Below are positions 24,173-34,348 of a stretch of 64,000 nt of DNA, piece after piece. The notes under the pieces were generated by a model, which was not told where the DNA came from, ran no database searches, and saw only the letters and a program-made list of their open reading frames with translations. How positions within the stretch are numbered: position 1 is the stretch's first letter; every line of letters starts with the position of its first letter. This DNA is from Phlegmacium glaucopus (Eukaryota > Basidiomycota > Agaricomycetes > Agaricales > Cortinariaceae). Position numbers and translations under genes: made by a program. Where the stretch lies: the NCBI GenBank assembly GCA_015039465.1, contig MU130578.1:87832-151831 (forward strand), read 5' to 3'.

Positions 24173-25935
24173 ATGTCTGCCAACGTCCCCATTTCCGGCC
24201 CCGGCATTACCGCGCCTACACCCCAAAATACCCCTCTCAACCAAGGACCTATCGCATTGGGTCTTTCCAGACCGACTGTCCCTGCTATTTCAGAGGATGG
24301 CGAGGAAGGTGCTTCTGACGAGCCTATGGAGAATATCACTACCGAGGGTGCTCTATCGGGTATCGAACAACATATGCTGGGTTTGGTCCAAGGCAAGCTG
24401 GCTGGATTGCTCGGAAAAAGCTCTGGTTACATCGAGGGTTTGCCGCTTGATGTCAAGTTGAATGTGGAGGGGCTGAAAGGTGTCCAAGTCAAACAAAATG
24501 AGCTACAGAATAAGTACAAGCGGGAATGTTTGGAGTTGGAGAAGAAGGTGTGTTTTTTGCCTTCTTTTCTTCTCTTATCTTTTTTTTTTGGCGACTTTGT
24601 TGGAAGTCGTGTTCTCGATAGTCTGTTCTCTAGTCGAACTTATCGATCTACTCTTATCATCAAACTGTTCGTTCTCGAGATTGAAAGGCGTTTGAGACGT
24701 GTCTTTGTTTCAATCTATGCCTTATCGCGCCATCGGGGGGGCCATCAGTCGACTGACTCATTATACCTTGTCGTTTATTTTTTGTTAATCTTCTAAATCT
24801 CTTCGCAATCTCATCAACCTTCCAATAGTACCTCGAACTTCAAAAACCACTATACGAGCGTCGAAACGCCATTATCATAGGCGCATCTGCGGCCTCCCCC
24901 GAAGAAATCGCCGCAGGTGAAGCAGCAGCTATCAAAGAGGATGAATCATACACGCCATTAGTCAAAGACGTCCCTCCTTCCTCAACCGGTATCCCAGAGT
25001 TTTGGTTCACCGCTTTGAGGAACCACATGGCTCTATCGGAGTTAATCACGGAAAGAGATTCCGCTGCCCTCAAGCATCTGGTCGACGTGCGGCTCGAGTA
25101 CCTCACAGAAGAAGATGAAGTCAAGATGCAAGGCAAACCAGGTTTCAAGATCCTCTTCGAATTTTCTCCGAACGATTTCTTTGAGAATAAGATATTGGAG
25201 AAGACGTATCTATATCAGGAAGAAGTTGGCTATTCTGGTGATTTCATTTATGACCATGCTATTGGGACGAAGATCCAGTGGAAGGAAGATAAGGACTTGA
25301 CCAAGGAGTTTGAGATTAAGAAGCAGAGGAATAAGAGTGCGTGATTCCACATTTCCTACGCATTCTATTGCTAACATTCCTTTTTTTCTTTCAGATACCA
25401 ACCGCACTCGCCTCGTTCGTAAAGCCCACCCAACAGCCTCTTTCTTCAACTTCTTCTCTCCACCCGTTCCTCCGACAGATGAAGGTATCGAGAATGGTGA
25501 ATACGAAGACGATGAAGTCTTGGAATTGGAAGCAAAACTCGAAATCGACTATCAGATTGGCGAAGATCTTAAAGAGAAGGTTTGTTTCTTCTCTTTTTCT
25601 CGCGCCTTCAATTCTAATGCTGATTAATTTTCCTTATAGATCATCCCTCGTGCTGTAGATTACTTCACCGGTAAAGCCCTCGAGTACGAGGTCGATGAAG
25701 ATGAAGATGATGATGGCGGTGATGATGATGATGAGGACGACGACGAATTTGATGATGTTAGCTCGGATCCTTTTCTGTTCTCTTTCCGTGATAGCACTGA
25801 CACAATCTTTTTTAAATACAGGACTCAGATTCTTCCGACGAGGTTCCTGTGCGTCGACGTGGACCTCAGAAAGGTCGTCCTCAAGGTGCCACTACAGGCA
25901 CCAGTTTAAACCCGGACGAATGCAAACAACAATGA
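24173..25935 (+). CDS. nap1: NAP1-family nucleosome assembly protein (histone chaperone)
   Basis: NAP1 proteins bind H2A-H2B and H3-H4, shuttle histones to the nucleus and assist nucleosome assembly. Five exons fit in frame: 24173-24549, 24829-25336, 25395-25579, 25640-25756 and 25822-25935. The first intron is long for this genome (279 bp). Order: Ser/Pro-rich start (MSANVPISGPGITAP), dimerisation helix (VEGLKGVQVKQNELQNKYK), YLELQKPLYERRNAII, the NAP core with GIPEFWFTALRNH, PGFKILFEFSPNDFFEN and FFNFFSPP, then DYFTGKALEYEVDEDEDDD and a highly acidic tail before the Arg/Lys-containing C-terminus ending ECKQQ. The acidic tail is typical of the family. The gene appears intact. Confidence 0.93.
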
Positions 25936-26419
25936 GCGGGGTAGTTGGGGGGGGAATAGCTAGGATAATTCATTGGTGAATGAATTCATCGATCGCTTTG
26001 GGAAACTAAGAGATTGAACAACTCCCTTTTTCTTGTCCATTGTGTTCTTATTCGTCTTCTCTTTTTTTGCATTGTTGGGCCCCTTGACTAATCCATACCT
26101 ATCGTGATTGGGGTCGTATTGAAATATGTGCTGAAATATGAATCTCTTCCATCCTCTGTTTTCCTGTGTTCTTACAAATTATTTATTGATCGAAACTGAC
26201 TCTCCTTGAACTTAGCTGTGAACATGTGTGAGTACCACTTGTATATAGACTTACCAGTTGGGCACGAACAACTTTTTGTCTGGTTTATCAGTTTGGCTGA
26301 CAAATAAAGCAAAAAATTGTTTCGCGATCAACTCCACTCACTACTCATAGCCTCACTCTCTTACCCACACTCTTTTTTTTGTTCTACACACTTATTTTTC
26401 TTTTAAAAGCAGCACAGAT

Positions 26420-28211
26420 ATGTTCTGTCGGTCTCTGCTTACCATCGTCGTGGCAGCAGTCCACGCCTCCAGCGTAGCGGCGGCTGCAGTAGCCGCCAGC
26501 ACAGGAGGCCCAGCAGGTTGTGTTACCTTTGATGTTCATTGGAACTTGCTAGCGTTTGGGTTCAACGGCAAAGACTATAACGCTGGAGCTCAGGATACGT
26601 GGTCATCATCGACAGGTAAGAGGGACCTTTTTCCCTGGTTCATCTCGTTGTCTGTTTGCCAGCGGAGTGTTGACGGTGAATCGACTTACTAGGATCGTTG
26701 ACGGACATTACTGCTACTGGTCGACCGTGAGTTCTCGATTTTTAGTAACTAGGTGGATGGCGTTCCTCAACTTGTATTATAAACGACATCACAGGCCGTT
26801 CAACTCAGTCAACACGACCTGTTACCTCTCCCAGGTAATGAGTTTCTCTCTGTCGTTTTCAAAAAAACGCTTAACTGATTCCTCTGGCGGGGTAACATCA
26901 CTAGTTTACAAACGCGATCTACATTCTCAATGCAGACACTGCCAACCCATCTTCTATTTACATTTACGATGCTACCGCCAGCACATGGTCCACCCAACAG
27001 GTTGTAACGGGCACTTTCGACCCTTCAAACTTCGCCACCATTTTGGACCATGATACGAATGTGTTTTGTGAGTTTTTTTTTATCTTTCCGTTTCGTTGTC
27101 CTTTGTCATTCCTACACGCTGTGCGTAATGGAAAAATTGAACACCTCTTAATTATCGTTCATTTCACATACGCCTGAGCACATTTCAATGTTTAGCCAGA
27201 AAAACTTTCCTCGAAGAACTATTAACTCACTGTTCTTTCCAATAGATGCCTTCTCAAATGGTGAACTTTTCTCACTCGACATGGCCCTCCTCAAAGCCGC
27301 CAGCTCTACTCCTATCCCATGGGTAGATGTACAAAAGCCTGATTTACCCAGTGGATATCAGCCAGTGATGGCTTTGGCGCAGAACCATGTCCATTTCTTG
27401 GACGTGCCGGGGTTACCAGCGGGTAGTGCTAGGATTTTCGTTATTCACTGTGTGTTTTCTCACTTTTTTGACTCTTTGTTTCCACTGAGCTGTTTTTTTT
27501 TTTGTATTAGTCTCGTTCTTGCAACCCGAGCCACAATCATACGGAAGCTTCCCGAATACACATGGTCGAACAACTTCTTTCTTCCTTGATTCGGGTGTTC
27601 AACAAGAGTTTGCTTATATACCGGATGATGGATCTGCGACTTATGTTATCAATGTCGAGGTGAGTTTTTCTTACCGTCGTTGCTTTCCGAATCCAAAATG
27701 CTAAAAAAATATGTTGTTGCTATGATTTTAGTCAAACACTACCAAGACGCTTACTGGTCCTACTCAAAAAGATCCTTTCGCTACATACAGTGCTTCGACG
27801 AGCGCTTTGGTTCAATTGACTACAAGCGGCAACGTAGCGTTCTTGGCTTACGATCCAAATACTACGACGAGCGGTAAGCAACACTTCTTTCCCCTTTTAA
27901 CTCAAAACATCAAAGATGCCTATACTAACGATTTCGATAAAGGCGGTACTTGGAACACCATCTCTAAAATCCCAGTAGCAACTTTTGTATCCTCTAATTC
28001 CGGTTCTAATACATCCAGTTCTGCTTCCGGTTCTGCTTCCGGTTCTGCGTCAACAGCCACGTCGACATCCACCGGCTCCTCAAGCTCAGGCAGTAACGGG
28101 AATTCTACGGGTGGTTCGTCTAGTGTTAGAGCAGCCGTACAGAGTGGCAGTATACTATGGGTTGGTATGGCTTTTGGTGTATCGTTGAGTTCTGTTGGGT
28201 TGTTGATGTAA
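26420..28211 (+). CDS. Secreted, GPI-anchored, Kelch-like surface protein
   Basis: A cell-surface protein of unknown function. It begins with a signal peptide (MFCRSLLTIVVAAVHASSV, cleavage in the following Ala-rich stretch) and is built from many short exons; exon 1 ends at 26615 before GTAAGAG. The ectodomain includes TNAIYILNADTANPSS, IYIYDATASTWSTQQ, TFDPSNFATILDHDTNVF and ATYVINVE, typical of the beta-propeller-like galactose-oxidase/Kelch architecture common in basidiomycete secretomes. A Ser/Gly/Thr-rich stalk (about 28000-28120, SGSASGSASTATSTSTGSSS) precedes a hydrophobic C-terminal tail (ILWVGMAFGVSLSSVGLLM), the usual GPI-attachment signal. The upstream region 26290-26419 is T-rich. 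The exact exon list in the middle needs transcript data. Confidence 0.75.
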
Positions 28212-28757
28212 TCGCGGATTGAGTGCACCTTTACTTATGCCTGGAACAAGAAGTATGACTTAGTTTTGTCTCGCTTTTGAGAACATTATTTCTTTCAAAG
28301 TTGGATATATATTTTTACATACTGTTCTGAAGGACCTTTCTTTTGATACCTACAGACTCTATATGTCCTTAAAGACACATACCCAAATCTTCATAACGGT
28401 TTGCTTGGATATGCTGCAGAGTAATAGATTCACATTTAGGCAGGCTTATAATTGGTAACATTAAGTTCAATGGACTTATGTAGACCTGTGACTGTTCCCT
28501 CTATGATGTGACGGCTGCGCAGAACCTCGATAGAGGACCTGTACGGCTGAGTTTAAAACAGGGGGGTAGCGACTATGATCGAGCAGCTGTCACTGTGTCA
28601 GGAATTGTTCGAAAGAATCACCTAATAAGGCAGGATACCAAATCACGTAGATCTTGAAATCTCAATTTCTCAAAGAGGAAGCATATCATGTGACCATTTC
28701 CTCGCATCACGCAAACCCCTGTCGAATTTTGAATATGTACATCTGCTCTCTGTCGCA
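28212..28757. other. Spacer, no gene recognised
   Basis: About 550 bp without a supported gene. It contains the 3' region of the GPI-anchored protein gene and the presumptive promoter of the interrupted gene that follows. A G-run occurs at 28561-28566. Confidence 0.4.
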
Positions 28758-29640
28758 ATGGCTCTCCCAGACTCTTCCCAGAACCAAGTATACACTCTGA
28801 CAAGTGCCTTTGGCATTACTCAGTCTCAGGAATCACACACTGCAGGTCAACCCGGAAATGATCCAGGCTCGTCTTGCTTTGCTGTTGCCAAGGGGGCACC
28901 GGGATTGAAATGCCGGACCGGTACCTGGTTAGTTAGTCCAGCCGGAGGCCCCAAAAAAAAAAAAGGACTTCACCAGAACAAGGGTTTAAAACATCAATTT
29001 GAAGCTTACTACATGCATAAGATGTGCAGAAATGAGTTTCTCTAGTAGCATAGGTCTGGTGTAGGTAGATAAGACTGTAATATTCATATTTTATGGGTGA
29101 TCACACTATTTAAAACCAGTATCTATAGGCAATTTGAAATGCAACTGAATATCCCTTCACCCAGGTACTTGATGGTTGATCAGGTGGCACAATCAAATGT
29201 AATCAGTCTGGCTGTGAAACTCAATGGGTAAGTACCACATTATCAAGTAGGATTGTGCTGCATTACTTACCTGAGATGTTAGTATCACCTCTAATACCTA
29301 GAGTTGGAGCCCCAGAATTAGGTTTGCACTGCTTGCGAGGTGTCTTCTGAGGCAAGGGGAGGCAAGTGAGCACGGAGGTGAGGATAGGATGACGTCATAT
29401 TGCCATATATAGATGTGTGCCTGATTACATAAGTTAGTTAGTCCACCCAAAGTTGGCTTAAAAAATAAATCGACCCCGGGTATTTTTTTTTGATCCTGGT
29501 GCCCCCTTGGCTGTTGCTGGTAGTATTGCCAAATCTCAAAACCTAGTTCAATGCCAGAGGTCTCGCACCATGCCATGGAATCAAGAGCCAATCAATTTAC
29601 AAATAACTGAGACGATCAAAGAAATTGATCGTGGTCTATG
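28758..29640 (+). pseudogene. Hypothetical host gene split by a hAT-like insertion
   Basis: The left exon part (MALPDSSQNQVYTLTSAF to SSCFAVA, 28758-28888) and the right part (GSIAKSQNLVQCQRSR to IKEIDRGLW, 29518-29640) lie in the same frame once one copy of the 8-bp duplication and the 621-bp element are ignored. The right part ends at a GTAAGC donor. The protein family is not recognised. Any later exons would be separated by the Ngaro-like element that starts within a few dozen bases, so the gene is inactivated twice. Confidence 0.6.
28889..29509. mobile_element. Non-autonomous hAT-like element (621 bp) with perfect 8-bp target duplication
   Basis: The terminal inverted repeats are CAAGGGGGCACCGGGAT on the left and CAAGGGGGCACCAGGAT on the right (inverted), 16 of 17 matching. 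The flanks GCTGTTGC at 28881-28888 and 29510-29517 are identical. An 8-bp duplication with CA-starting ends is diagnostic of the hAT superfamily. No transposase frame is present. Both subterminal regions carry GTTAGTTAGTCCA in direct orientation. Confidence 0.9.
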
Positions 29641-29900
29641 GTAAGCACTGGTCGCTTTAATTTCCTTTTATGTCCCTTGGCCACTACGGGGCCACTTTTT
29701 GCTTTACCCATTGTTATACCTTAGTATATATAGTACAGTAGTGCTCCAACTATTCTTCGTGTTCTCAATTTTTATCTCACACATAGCTCATTAGGTTAGA
29801 AGCTTCTTTCTCGTGTTCTCAATTTTTATCTCACACATAGCTCGTTAGGCTCCTGCCTCGAGCTCGATATTTTTTCACAGGCACCATTCCACATCCTGAC

Positions 29901-31004
29901 TTGCGTCGCGGACCTGGTGGTCGCTTCCTTAGTCGAGCCCTTAGTATTGATCCCCACTGCAATCCAGTGGCATCTACTTCAGCTCCTATTCCCATTGAGA
30001 ATTCCCAAGTGGCATCATTGCCTTCTGAATCCGAGCTTTCATCTGTCCCCGAATTTTCAGATATGTCTGATCCTATTAGCCCACAGGCCCCTGAGCCTGC
30101 GACCTCATCGACCTCATCTACCCTTCCTACCAATCTACCGGAACTTGGGACTCCGTCCGTGACCTCGGTGAACTTCTCTATGGAAGCCTTTGCGTTGCTG
30201 CTTCAGCGCTTAGGATCCCCAGCCACTCAGGCTACTGGAACCATCCCTATTACGAGTCTTACACAGTCTCTCAGCCCCCCCCCTTTCCATTCCTCCGCGT
30301 CATCGGTAATCCCTACTGGTGAGTCTCTGTATGACTTATTTCCCCTTGTCGAGACAGGCGTCATTCTGGAGATCACGAAGCACACTTTCAAGCCCCTCGA
30401 TCTCTTTAAACTTGACCCGACTTTACATGACAAGAACATGGACTCGAAAACCACGTTGGATGTTTAGAATGGCTCCATCACAGCTAGAGCACGGTCCGGT
30501 TCTCTTCGTGACTATCCTCAGTTTCCCTCCCTCCTCGAACCATTAATGGTGTATTTTAATATACTATCTGCTTATGCTGCGTCCTCTGGAAACGTCAACG
30601 CTACCTATGCCATCGCCCAGGGAACTTGCATATACGTACAGCATTTGTCGACGCTGAACCGCTCCTACAACTGGCATGCAGTCCTCCAGTACCACAAGGC
30701 TTTCTTCCTCGTCCGTTGCCGTGAGATGTTGAGGGGTGACTATACGGGTTGGACACGATCTGATGGGCAGTTGATGAACACTCATTTGTACCATCAGCTT
30801 CGCTCCTCGTCTTCCCCTTCCAGCTCTGCCCGGACCACTTCTCAACCAGCACCTCCCAAGCAACTGCCGATTACTCAGCAGACATGTTTTTCTTTCAACA
30901 AAGGGTCTTGCTCGGTTTCGCCATGCCCCTCTGGCCGGATTCACAAATGCCAGAAATGTGACGACCCCAACCATGGCGCGCATGCCTGTGGCAAGTCCAC
31001 TTAG
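29901..31004 (+). pseudogene. gag-like protein of the Ngaro-like element, one in-frame TAG
   Basis: It packages element RNA. One frame runs from MRRGPGGRFLSRALS to ACGKST, interrupted by a TAG at 30465-30467 and closed by a second TAG at 31002-31004. The N-terminal half is Pro/Ser/Thr-rich. The C-terminus carries a Cys/His knuckle array (QTCFSFNKGSCS, CPSGRIHKCQKCDDPNHGAHAC) like other fungal DIRS-order Gag proteins. The first TAG is consistent with a CAG-to-TAG change. Confidence 0.7.
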
Positions 31005-33227
31005 GTCCTTGGCAGAGCGAAACGGGTCTCCAGGTCTGGTACCGTCCGCTCTTGCCATCTCAACAAACCTGATGTTTCGAAATCTTTTGTTTTTTATTCC
31101 GGATTCTCCCCGTCTTTACCTCACTCGGAGCTTTTCACCCCTCTTTCAATACCTCCTACACGTCCGAATACAGATCCTCATTGCAACCTTCCCATCCCAC
31201 ATTCTCTGATTCCACCTTGTGTTACCACCCCTCTCATTCATAACGCTTGGGATTTTTACCTTTCTGATTATCCTGATAGAACCTTTGTATCAACTCTACT
31301 TCACATAATTCAATTTGGTGCAAAAATTGGTTTTGAAGGCCCAGAAGTTGTTCGTCCTTGCAAAAATCTGAAGTCAGCTTTTGAACACCATGACTTTATT
31401 GACTTGTCCATCGAGTCATTACTATTGGGTGGTCATATTCAGGGTCCATTTTCAACCCCTCCACTCCCGTCTTTACGGTGCTCTCCACTAGGTGTAGCTA
31501 CTCGAAAGCGATCTTCCAAACTACGTGTGATTAATCACCTTTCATGGCCGGAAGGATCCTCTGTCAATGATGGCATTGCGGATTCGGAAGCCTTCATTTC
31601 CTACAACATGTTTGAATGTGCCGTCGATGACCTGGTGGCATCAGGACCTGGTTCCTTGATGGCGAAACTCGATCTTAAAGATGCGTTTCGTCACATCCCT
31701 ATTAGGGCAGCAGATTGGCATCATATGGGGCTTTCCTGGGAGGGGAAGCTCTATTTCTGTCTTGTTTTGACTTTTGGTCTGCGTTCTGCACCATATATTT
31801 TTAATCTTTTCGCGGAAGCCCTGCATTGGATAATCCAACGCCATATACCTGCTCGACTTCGTCACTATCTTGATGATTTCTTTTTAATTTTCCATCCCTC
31901 CGATTCCTCAGACTATGGTACAGCTGCTGTCGAATGGGTTATGGGTTTGGGTCAAGACCTTGGTCTAAAGTTTCAGGACTCCAAAACTGTGTGGCCTGCA
32001 ACTCGTATCGAGTTCCTCGGTTTGGAATTGGATTCAGTAGCTATGGAAGCTCGCCTTCCTCCTGATAAGCTTTCTTACCTCAATGAGCTCCTTTTTATGT
32101 GGTCTAGTAAACGGACAGCGGTGCTTTGGGAAGTTCAAGAGCTTATAGGTTTCTTGCAATTCACCTCCCAGGTCATCCCCCGGTCCCGTTCTTTCCTGCG
32201 CCGCCTTATTGATTTCTCAATGAAATTCAAATCCCCTTTCTCTCGGCTCCACATCCCATCTAGTGCCCGTTATGACATCAGCTGGTGGCGGCATTTCTGC
32301 AACCCATGGAATGGAGTTCGTCTCCTCCATTCTTCAAGGCCATCTTTCAATTTATATACTGATGCCAGTGGCCGGAAAGGACTCGGTGGAATTTTTGATT
32401 CGTTTTGGTACTCTTCTCGGACTCCTCGTCGCTTTCAAAGCCGTGACATTCAATTTAAGGAGATTTTCGCAGTCCTCCATGCTATTCTCCGATGGGGTGA
32501 TCTATGGCAGGGGCACCACATTGTGATCCACTGTGATAACCAAGACGTGGTTGCCTGGCTGAATTCAGGGACCTGCCGCTCGTCTCATGCAATGCCCATT
32601 GTGCGGCTGATCTCCATGATGGCTGCTTGTCTTGATTTCTCTTTTTCTTGTATCTGGATTCCATCTAAAGTGAACGCGCTTGCTGATGCAGCTTCTCGTT
32701 TTCAGTACAGACACCTTTTCCAACTGGCCCCTTGGCTACTCAAGGCCTCCTCTCCTCCGAAATCCCAGCTTATTGGTATGAAGCGCACTCTCACCTCTCT
32801 CGACAGGTCTGTTTCTACCTATGGCATGGCCTCGCTTCCAGCACTCGGAAAACCTATTCGTCGGGACAACGCTCCTATATCGACTTCATACGGATCCGTC
32901 CTTCCCTCCTCATCCAGCCAGGCCAGTTCCTCCCAGCCACCATCCAAGGGATACTCGAATGGGTTGCTTTCCTCAGCGATCGCAGGATCATGCCCAAAAC
33001 AATTAAATCCTACCTCTCCAGTGTTCGTTCCTTACACGTCGACGCAGGCCTTCCATTTGAGCCATGTGAATCCCCCACTATCCAGCGGGTTATCAGGGGG
33101 ATCAGACGTTACTATGGGGAACAACAGCGTAAACCGAAGATGCCCATCACCATCAGCATCCTCCAGATGCTTGCAGCTATCCCCGGTGACCTTAACACGC
33201 TGGGCAATGCCAACTTTGATGCAGTAA
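31005..33227 (+). CDS. Reverse transcriptase and RNase H (pol) of the Ngaro-like element
   Basis: It copies element RNA into DNA. The frame is the same as gag and stays open from directly after the TAG at 31002-31004, so pol has no obvious start codon of its own before the first internal Met at 31404. RT motifs include KLRVINHLSWPEG, MAKLDLKDAFRHIPI, FGLRSAPYIF and the catalytic YLDD box in RHYLDDFFLIF. The RNase H domain shows LYTDASGRKGLGG, FKEIFAVLHAI, IHCDNQDVVAWL and NALADAASR, giving the D-E-D-D carboxylates. Coding sense probably ends near 32750; the rest of the open frame overlaps the recombinase gene in another frame. Confidence 0.85.
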   Translation, partial: VLGRAKRVSRSGTVRSCHLNKPDVSKSFVFYSGFSPSLPHSELFTPLSIPPTRPNTDPHCNLPIPHSLIPPCVTTPLIHNAWDFYLSDYPDRTFVSTLLHIIQFGAKIGFEGPEVVRPCKNLKSAFEHHDFIDLSIESLLLGGHIQGPFSTPPLPSLRCSPLGVATRKRSSKLRVINHLSWPEGSSVNDGIADSEAFISYNMFECAVDDLVASGPGSLMAKLDLKDAFRHIPIRAADWHHMGLSWEGKLYFCLVLTFGLRSAPYIFNLFAEALHWIIQRHIPARLRHYLDDFFLIFHPSDSSDYGTAAVEWVMGLGQDLGLKFQDSKTVWPATRIEFLGLELDSVAMEARLPPDKLSYLNELLFMWSSKRTAVLWEVQELIGFLQFTSQVIPRSRSFLRRLIDFSMKFKSPFSRLHIPSSARYDISWWRHFCNPWNGVRLLHSSRPSFNLYTDASGRKGLGGIFDSFWYSSRTPRRFQSRDIQFKEIFAVLHAILRWGDLWQGHHIVIHCDNQDVVAWLNSGTCRSSHAMPIVRLISMMAACLDFSFSCIWIPSKVNALADAASRFQYRHLFQLAPWLLKASSPPKSQLIGMKRTLTSLDRSVSTYGMASLPALGKPIRRDNAPISTSYGSVLPSSSSQASSSQPPSKGYSNGLLSSAIAGSCPKQLNPTSPVFVPYTSTQAFHLSHVNPPLSSGLSGGSDVTMGNNSVNRRCPSPSASSRCLQLSPVTLTRWAMPTLMQ

Positions 33228-33835
33228 TTAAGCTTGCCTGGGTTGGTTTTCTCCGCTGTGGTGAGTTCACACTTTCAGGCAAGGAAAGATTTGACCCCAC
33301 AGTACATCTTACTCGCTCTGCCATTGAATTCCTTCCCGGCATTATTGCTCCTACTCACATCCGCCTCGTCCTTCCCTCTTCCAAAACGGATCCATTTCGC
33401 AAGGGCATTTCCATACTTATTGCCCATGCCCCTGCATCTGCGGACTCCACCTGCGCTGTCTCAGCCCTTCAGCACCTTTTCCAGTTATCACCCCAGCCCC
33501 TTTCATCACCTCTTTTTACGGACAGCACAGGAGAACCCCTGTCTCATAATTTTTTCATATCGGTTCTAAAAGCTGGTCTTGCCTCAATTGGTCTGGATTC
33601 GTCATTGTACTCTGGTCATAGTTTCCGGCGGGGTGCGGCCTCCTCAGCGGCTGCGGTTGGCTACTCTGATTATGAAATACAACTTTTGGGCCGTTGGCGT
33701 AGCGATGCTTACAAGCTATGCATTGACGTACCTCCTGAACGTATTCTACACCTCTCCTCTCGTCTTCATTTGGCCCTCGCACCAGTTCAGCCTCTCAAGC
33801 CTCCGTCTCTTCCCTTCACCAGTCTGGTGGCTTGA
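32732..33835 (+). CDS. Tyrosine recombinase of the Ngaro-like element
   Basis: It integrates circular element DNA by site-specific recombination, which is why such elements lack target duplications. The 367-codon frame has an N-terminal SAM-like core-binding domain (TRKTYSSGQRSYIDFI, TIKSYLSSVRSLH) and a catalytic domain with Arg in WVGFLRCGEF, the H-x-x-R box in GHSFRRGAAS, the later W in LLGRWRSDAY and the probable Tyr nucleophile in SDAYKLCID. All catalytic residues are present and the frame is uninterrupted. It overlaps the pol frame by about 500 nt in a different phase. Confidence 0.85.
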   Translation: MATQGLLSSEIPAYWYEAHSHLSRQVCFYLWHGLASSTRKTYSSGQRSYIDFIRIRPSLLIQPGQFLPATIQGILEWVAFLSDRRIMPKTIKSYLSSVRSLHVDAGLPFEPCESPTIQRVIRGIRRYYGEQQRKPKMPITISILQMLAAIPGDLNTLGNANFDAVIKLAWVGFLRCGEFTLSGKERFDPTVHLTRSAIEFLPGIIAPTHIRLVLPSSKTDPFRKGISILIAHAPASADSTCAVSALQHLFQLSPQPLSSPLFTDSTGEPLSHNFFISVLKAGLASIGLDSSLYSGHSFRRGAASSAAAVGYSDYEIQLLGRWRSDAYKLCIDVPPERILHLSSRLHLALAPVQPLKPPSLPFTSLVA

Positions 33836-33999
33836 GCTCGGCCCCTTTCCCATCTCAGATTCTGGGCCGCGCGAGAGAGCTTTGGCGACCAACGAAATTT
33901 TATTTCTTGATCCCAATTTCACCACGCGATTAGTAAGAAATAAAAAATTCCATATTTTCGGGTTTCCCCCCCTTTTTCACCAAGCTAAAACATAGACGG

Positions 34000-34173
34000 T
34001 GGAATGTTGGATACTGCCTAACAATCACGTGACATCACGTGTTATATCACCTGATCCATAGCTGTAGTCACCCATTTAGAATAATTAGTTAAGCAAGCTA
34101 TCCTAGCAATTATCATCACTTTCCGAGCCAGCTGCATACTCGGAATTCCCTAATCTCACCTAGGGACATTCCA
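34000..34173 (+). repeat. 5' LTR of the pol-less LTR element
   Basis: 174 bp, TG...CA ends, with the internal palindrome CACGTGACATCACGTG near 34025-34040. Confidence 0.75.
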
Positions 34174-34348
34174 TATGGTGATGAGAGTGTGATTTTACCA
34201 GCCAATAGCACTGTCAACAACTTCAAGTTAAAGGCTCTAGCTTTTTTTATAACACTACTGAGTCTCTCTAAAAAGTCTAGGCTCGAAAACTGTCAATTTG
34301 AACTCTCTGGTACATTTATTACTGGAAACCAGGATATAGGAAAAGGAA

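Larger units (their letters stand above)
29650..33995 (+). mobile_element. Ngaro-like tyrosine-recombinase (DIRS-order) retrotransposon
   Basis: The order gag-like, reverse transcriptase plus RNase H, then tyrosine recombinase is that of the DIRS order. No methyltransferase domain is seen between RNase H and recombinase, which favours the Ngaro group over DIRS1. A direct repeat of about 40 bp containing TCGTGTTCTCAATTTTTATC occurs twice upstream of gag (about 29757-29796 and 29811-29850). The outer borders are uncertain: no LTR, no target duplication and no split-repeat partner was recognised at the right end. Confidence 0.75.

Noticed and set aside
31005..33227. A DIRS1-type methyltransferase domain between RNase H and recombinase
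   Set aside because: No DPPY-like motif or spare coding length is present; the element was therefore placed nearer Ngaro.
34000..34173. A 5-bp target duplication for the pol-less LTR element
   Set aside because: Left flank GACGG and right flank CCAGT do not match; the two LTRs are accepted on their sequence alone.
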